Source: Phoebastria nigripes
Lineage: Eukaryota > Chordata > Aves > Procellariiformes > Diomedeidae
Length of the DNA stretch: 64,000 nucleotides
NCBI GenBank assembly: GCA_035582835.1
Contig: JAYKAV010001234.1
Span: 888,657-952,656, forward strand
Reading direction: 5' to 3'
Shown here: positions 60,275-64,000 of the stretch, in pieces
Numbering within the stretch: the first letter of the stretch is position 1
Layout: the number at the start of each line of letters is the position of its first letter
Translations under genes and position numbers: made by a program
Notes under the pieces: model-generated
The model's input: the letters and a program-made list of their open reading frames with translations, nothing else
Told to the model about the DNA's origin: nothing
The model's database searches: none

Positions 60275-61204
60275 ATCCACTTTGGTTCTGAACAGCACAA
60301 TGATTACTAATATTTATAAATATTCAATCTCCTTCAGTAGAGGTGACAGACAGCCCACTCTCACGTTCTCTCTTATCTCTGATATGTGAAGAGGTGGCAA
60401 CTTGTGGCAGGAAAAGAATGACCAAGCTTTTGTTACAAAGTGTTTAAAAATAAAAGGTTCAATAACCCTAAAAGTAACTGAAATATTTCCTCCTGGGTCA
60501 CCCAATTTTAACTTGGCAATGATCTATAAATGCTGGACAAAATGGTGGTGGTGCAACCTTTTCCAGGAGACTTAGCCGAGCTGAAATGCAAATTCACAGG
60601 GGATTCCCAGATGACCAAGACATGGGGCCACCCTATGCAGTGTGACAACCATATTTTCGCTGTCCAGACTACAAGACACTACAGCACACCATCCTCCCAT
60701 GGACTGCATTTCACTAGAACATGACCCATTCCCTGTGGCGCGGGCAGGGAACACCCCAGGCCAGCCTGGGGGTGGCAGGGGCAGCGGGGGGCAGCTGCAC
60801 CTCCCCGAGCTGTCGCTCCCTTGGCCTTGCTGCATCCCAGGGGAACGCCTGGTCCCCAGGGGCCCTGACCCCATGGCCTGCCACCTCCCTCAGCGCCCGA
60901 GTGCTCCTGCCACCCAGAGAGATGCCGCTGGCTTGGGCAGAAAGCTGAAACGCGAGAAGGGCGCTAAAACGAAATTTTAAAAATTACAGATAGAAAGAGT
61001 AGCTACAAATACGTAAAAATAGATGGAAATGCATAAAAATAAATACGAATAAATAAACGAATGCTACGAATGAATTGCAGGGCGAGCAGGGAGCTCAGCG
61101 CAGGCCCAGGCAGGCGTCGGTGGGCGCTNCCCGCCCCGCGGACCGGCCGCTGCCTGCGGGGCCGCCGCTCCCCCGCGCTCCCTCCGCGCCCCGCGGGCGG
61201 CCCC

Positions 61205-61214
61205 GCGCATGCGG
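61205..61214 (+). promoter_or_regulatory. NRF1-like site
   Basis: GCGCATGCGG matches the NRF1 palindrome GCGCATGCGC at nine of ten positions and sits in a CpG-island promoter, the usual setting. Confidence 0.55.
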
Positions 61215-61224
61215 CGGGCGGGGG

Positions 61225-61273
61225 CGGCGGCGGCGCCCATTGGCGGGCGGGCGGCGGCGGCGGCGCCCATTGG
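61225..61273 (+). repeat. Duplicated GC-box / CCAAT-box module
   Basis: The string GGCGGCGGCGCCCATTGGC occurs twice, with ATTGG (CCAAT on the minus strand) at 61239-61243 and 61269-61273. The copies are 30 bp apart, about three helical turns, and separated by GC boxes. NF-Y is the expected binder. Confidence 0.7.
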
Positions 61274-61298
61274 CAGCGCCCGCCGCGGCGGCCCCGCG

Positions 61299-61318
61299 TT
61301 CCTGGAAAGTTCTTGGAA
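61299..61318 (+). promoter_or_regulatory. Tandem STAT5 sites, upstream pair
   Basis: TTCCTGGAA (61299-61307) and TTCTTGGAA (61310-61318) are two perfect TTCNNNGAA palindromes separated by two bases, centres 11 bp apart. This is the spacing expected for cooperative STAT5 tetramers. Paired sites of this kind drive cytokine induction of mammalian CISH. Confidence 0.85.
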
Positions 61319-61483
61319 ATGGATCAAAGGCGTTTCCGCGAACACGCGCGGCGGCGGCGGCTCCGCACGGCCGGCCCCGCCGCGCAGCCTGCCCTGCCCT
61401 GCCCTGGCCGGCCTCCCGGGAGGGCTCCGCTGCCCTCCCCCGGCGAGCGGTGCTGACATCAACGCGGCCGTTATGGACACATC

Positions 61484-61491
61484 TATTTATA
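61484..61491 (+). promoter_or_regulatory. TATA-like / MEF2-like box
   Basis: TATTTATA preceded by C gives CTATTTATA, which fits a TATA box and differs from a MEF2 site only at the last base. It sits at the edge of the CpG island, followed by a CT-rich and then T-rich run. Confidence 0.5.
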
Positions 61492-61514
61492 CCCTCTCTC
61501 TCTTTTTTTTTTTT

Positions 61515-62206
61515 TTTCCTTCCCCGCGTGGCTGATATCGGAAGAGTGATGTGAATACAATACGATTCCAGGAATCCCTCACTTCCTGGAACAGATTAAA
61601 AGGGGCAAACAAAAGATTACTTAGTAGGTTGGGTTTTTTTCTCGGAGCTTCATTACTTCTGGAGTCAGTGAAAAAGCAGGTTGCTGCGCTCCCGGCTCTC
61701 TCCCCCCCAGCACTCGGGGGGATATTATTTATTGGTATCTATTTATTATTATTTCAGAGTGCTCTGAATATTTTTTCTAAACGATTGCTCTGAAGGAAGA
61801 TTACTTCCTCTTTAAATATATGTAATTTCCCTTTTCTCTGGTTATTTTTAAAACTTTTTTTGTCGTTGTTTTCTGAAAAGCAGAACAAGAATACATTATT
61901 TTCTAAAGCACTGAAAGCGCATGCATTTTCCTGGCCAAAGTTGCTAACAATCTGCAAAGTCGTTTTCGGACAGCCTGATTCGCCTTCTGCTTGGCTTTTT
62001 CTGTGTCTGAAACACAACCTACTGCAGAAGGGGTTTGCTGGGACTCTCCAGCCTTCTCTTACCGTGAACCCCTAACTAGAGGCTGGAACTAGCCTGCTCC
62101 TTCTGGGAAGCAAAGAAAAAGGAGACGAGAAGAAAAAAAGAGAAAAGGAGAAAGCATTTCCCACCTTCTTGAAGACTTAATGCTTTTCCCTTGGTCCAGG
62201 AGTGAC
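61515..62206 (+). other. CISH: Probable CISH 5'UTR or leader region
   Basis: If the TATA-like box at 61484-61491 is used, the transcript starts near 61515 and has a leader of roughly 690 nt, long for this gene. A second TATA-like word (TTTAAATATA, 61811-61820) could give a shorter leader and would put both STAT5 site pairs upstream of the start. The region is AT-rich with T-runs and has several short ATG frames. The start site is not determinable from sequence. Confidence 0.4.
61566..61591 (+). promoter_or_regulatory. Tandem STAT5 sites, downstream pair
   Basis: TTCCAGGAA (61566-61574) and TTCCTGGAA (61583-61591) are perfect TTCNNNGAA sites with centres 17 bp apart, about 270 bp after the first pair. 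They fall downstream of the TATA-like box at 61484, so either the real start is further right or the pair lies in the leader. Confidence 0.75.
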
Positions 62207-62226
62207 ATGATCCTCTGTGTTCAGGG
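62207..62226 (+). CDS. CISH: CISH coding exon 1 (first 20 nt; rest outside window)
   Basis: ATG ATC CTC TGT GTT CAG GG|GTAAGA encodes M-I-L-C-V-Q-G and stops at a strong donor in phase 2. Human CISH starts M-V-L-C-V-Q-G with, as I recall, a split at the same Gly. The 7-residue match alone would be weak. Together with the STAT5 site pairs upstream and the divergent MAPKAPK3 neighbour, as in mammals, it is convincing. Family knowledge: CISH (CIS) is an SH2 plus SOCS-box protein induced by STAT5 that dampens cytokine and growth-hormone receptors. The SH2 and SOCS-box exons are beyond the right edge; I searched 62227-64000 and found no second exon. Confidence 0.85.
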
Positions 62227-64000
62227 GTAAGATACTTTGCAGTCTTCTTTTAAAAGCTGTGGTTTGATAATTGTAATTAGTAAGATTCTCTGGGACAGTT
62301 TTTCAGCTCATGTGAGTTGCCATGTGTGATTGTAATGGAACGGGAATGACTGACGCTGACCGAGTGCTAAGTTGTGCGTGTGTGTGCTATGTGTCTGCTT
62401 TTTAGATTCCATGGCCAAAATCACAGGACCAAAGTATTCCCGATTTCTGTGTTCTCTATTGCTGAAAAACTACATGGTATTCAAAGACTTTGGGGGAGTA
62501 AAAATTAGTAAAAACTTGGAGTGTGGTGTTCAGTGGTGTGTGTGCAGCACCAGCAGGGACACAAACTCGAGACCGTAGGTGTTCTCTAATGTCCCGGTGG
62601 AAACAAACTGCTTACAGGGAAAAACTTCCCCGGACTTCAGATGTTTTTGTGTATTTCTAAGTAAATATTTATGCTAAACACACAATTTCCTCTTTCTATT
62701 GCTTTTATGGGTAAGATTAAATGTATGTACATATATACAGACTTACCCATACACAGCATTCTGTGTAGGGCCATGGAGGGGGCCATAGGGGGCACCTATA
62801 TAGTTACACCACCTTTGTTCAGTAAAACAGGTAACATCCAAGTCCCTTCTCCGGCACCAGTGTCTGGCACCGGTGTGTTGGCATTTCAGTGCCTGTATGA
62901 TCAGCTCAGGTCATCAGCATGTGTAAATACCTGGTCTGCAGGAATCATCCAGCATTTTTACACATGCTGCATATTTGGAAAGTCTCAGCATCTGTTTCAG
63001 CCTGAGCCGTAACATCAGTATTGCCCATCCCTCCTGCCCTCAGCGGATTTTCCTCAGAGGCAATGCATTTGCCTTGTCTGCTTTAAATGCCTAAAGCACG
63101 GGGATTTTTCTGCCATTTCCCCCCCAAAATCTGTTCCACAGACAAGCAGAGCTCATGCTTACCAATACTTTCCTAATACTCAAGTGGGTTTGTTTTCGCT
63201 CTCATTTTCAGTCTACTGCTGCAGTTCCTATAGCCACGGCAAAGGGAATTCATTTTTCAACTTAGGCTTTGTGAAACCCTTATCTGAAGCTTTTCTCCAG
63301 GGTTAACATACCAGAGCTACTGCTTCCCTTCACCCATTAAGAACTTGTTATGTAGCTAGATGTGTAGATGGTTGTCTCTTAATATCTTTTTTTATGACCA
63401 TTTATTGCTCAGTTTTCATTATCCTCTAGGATTTCATATATCCTGGACTCCATACTCTGCCTCCTATTCAGACCAAGCTCCCACGGGAGTCTTGGGACGT
63501 GGCTAATGGAAGGGAGAACAGCTTGACACACTTTTTCTTGTACTACTTGTACTGTGTTACAAAGTTTTAGCTTATCAGCAAAGTAACTGCAAAGCTAACA
63601 CTAAATGATGTCAGACATACCTGATTCTCTTGAACTTTTTTGGCTTTCCAAGGCTTTTTGAAACACTAATGGCCAAAGCACAGGGAAGTTCATTTGCTGT
63701 TTCTCTCAAGACTCCACACAGACTACCAGCTAGACATGCCAAATTTTATATATTTGTTTTCTTCCTCATCGCAGCTGTTGTACTAACACTTTACTCTGTT
63801 CAGTCCTGATCCTCCACATGTCTCTCCTCTACTTTCTTTCTTACAAGCACTAATTATTTTCAAATACTTACTTTGCCCCATTAAAGGGCTGACTTTTTCA
63901 TGTCAGCATACCTTTTTCAACATGTCCTTATCCCACCAAACTCTTCTTATCCCTCTTGCAAATGTACTTGCATTAAAAGTTATAGTCTGCCATTACTTGC
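62227..64000 (+). other. CISH: CISH intron 1 (partial)
   Basis: This sequence follows the exon 1 donor to the window edge. It includes a short GT-rich stretch at 62374-62397. No exon encoding SH2-like sequence is visible, so intron 1 is at least 1.77 kb. Confidence 0.7.

Larger units (their letters stand above)
53186..61079. other. Intergenic region between MAPKAPK3 and CISH promoters
   Basis: About 7.9 kb between the two divergent islands. It contains a 51-codon open frame at the island edge (53223-53378), a C-rich run at 60251-60274, weak CTCF-like words at 58610-58623 and 59472-59485, and a G+C-rich shoulder at 60735-60950. Other open frames are short and unsupported. No repeat family recognised. 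Confidence 0.7.
61080..61480 (+). promoter_or_regulatory. CISH: CISH CpG-island promoter
   Basis: A 400-bp G+C-rich, CpG-dense block precedes CISH exon 1. Reading left to right it holds an NRF1-like site (61205-61214), two copies of a GC-box plus ATTGG module 30 bp apart, a tandem STAT5 pair (61299-61318), an ATF-like TGACATCA (61454-61461) and then a TATA/MEF2-like box just past its right edge. Confidence 0.85.

Noticed and set aside
61061..61554. Open frames on both strands over the CISH island (up to 159 codons)
   Set aside because: Same compositional effect. They do not connect to the CISH coding exon and contain promoter motifs instead.

Overview
This is a window of nuclear DNA from a vertebrate, most likely a bird. 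The evidence is a 3'-terminal CR1 LINE fragment at about 41.9 kb of the type common in birds, short exons split by large introns, two strong CpG islands, and exons that read as two neighbouring vertebrate genes, MAPKAPK3 and CISH. CR1 also occurs in turtles and crocodilians, so 'sauropsid, probably bird' is the safe statement. It is draft sequence: single Ns are scattered through it, often beside homopolymers, and there is one 15-base N gap at 8288-8302. No N falls in a coding exon.

Most of the window (about 1.7-52.8 kb) is one minus-strand gene, MAPKAPK3 (MK3), a p38-activated Ser/Thr kinase. I could place all ten coding exons with GT/AG splice sites and consistent phases. They give a 387-residue protein (human MK3 has 382). 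There is also one internal exon carrying 5'UTR plus the start codon, and a non-coding first exon inside the CpG island at 52.1-53.2 kb. A 34.3-kb intron separates the first coding exon (ending in the ATP-binding lysine) from the other nine, which sit within 3.3-17.0 kb. The 3'UTR probably ends near 1.69 kb, just past an AATAAA.

At the right end, on the plus strand, is the start of CISH, a SOCS-family inhibitor of STAT5 signalling. Only coding exon 1 (M-I-L-C-V-Q-G, then a GT donor) is inside the window. Upstream lies a CpG island with a duplicated CCAAT/GC module, an NRF1-like site, a TATA/MEF2-like box and two tandem pairs of perfect TTCNNNGAA (STAT5) sites, which are the hallmark of the CISH promoter. 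CISH and MAPKAPK3 are divergent with about 9 kb between their islands, as in mammals.

The remaining sequence is intronic or intergenic. It holds low-complexity A/C tracts, a long A-run block, a 26-bp tandem duplication, two pyrimidine-rich blocks and several short open frames I do not believe are genes. At the far left (1-1.6 kb) is a short GC-rich patch with a near-perfect CTCF-like motif, and a possible exon of an unidentified minus-strand gene. I see no bacterial-type system, CRISPR array, tRNA or rRNA, intact transposon or endogenous virus. The most informative parts are the CISH control region and the MAPKAPK3 gene model.
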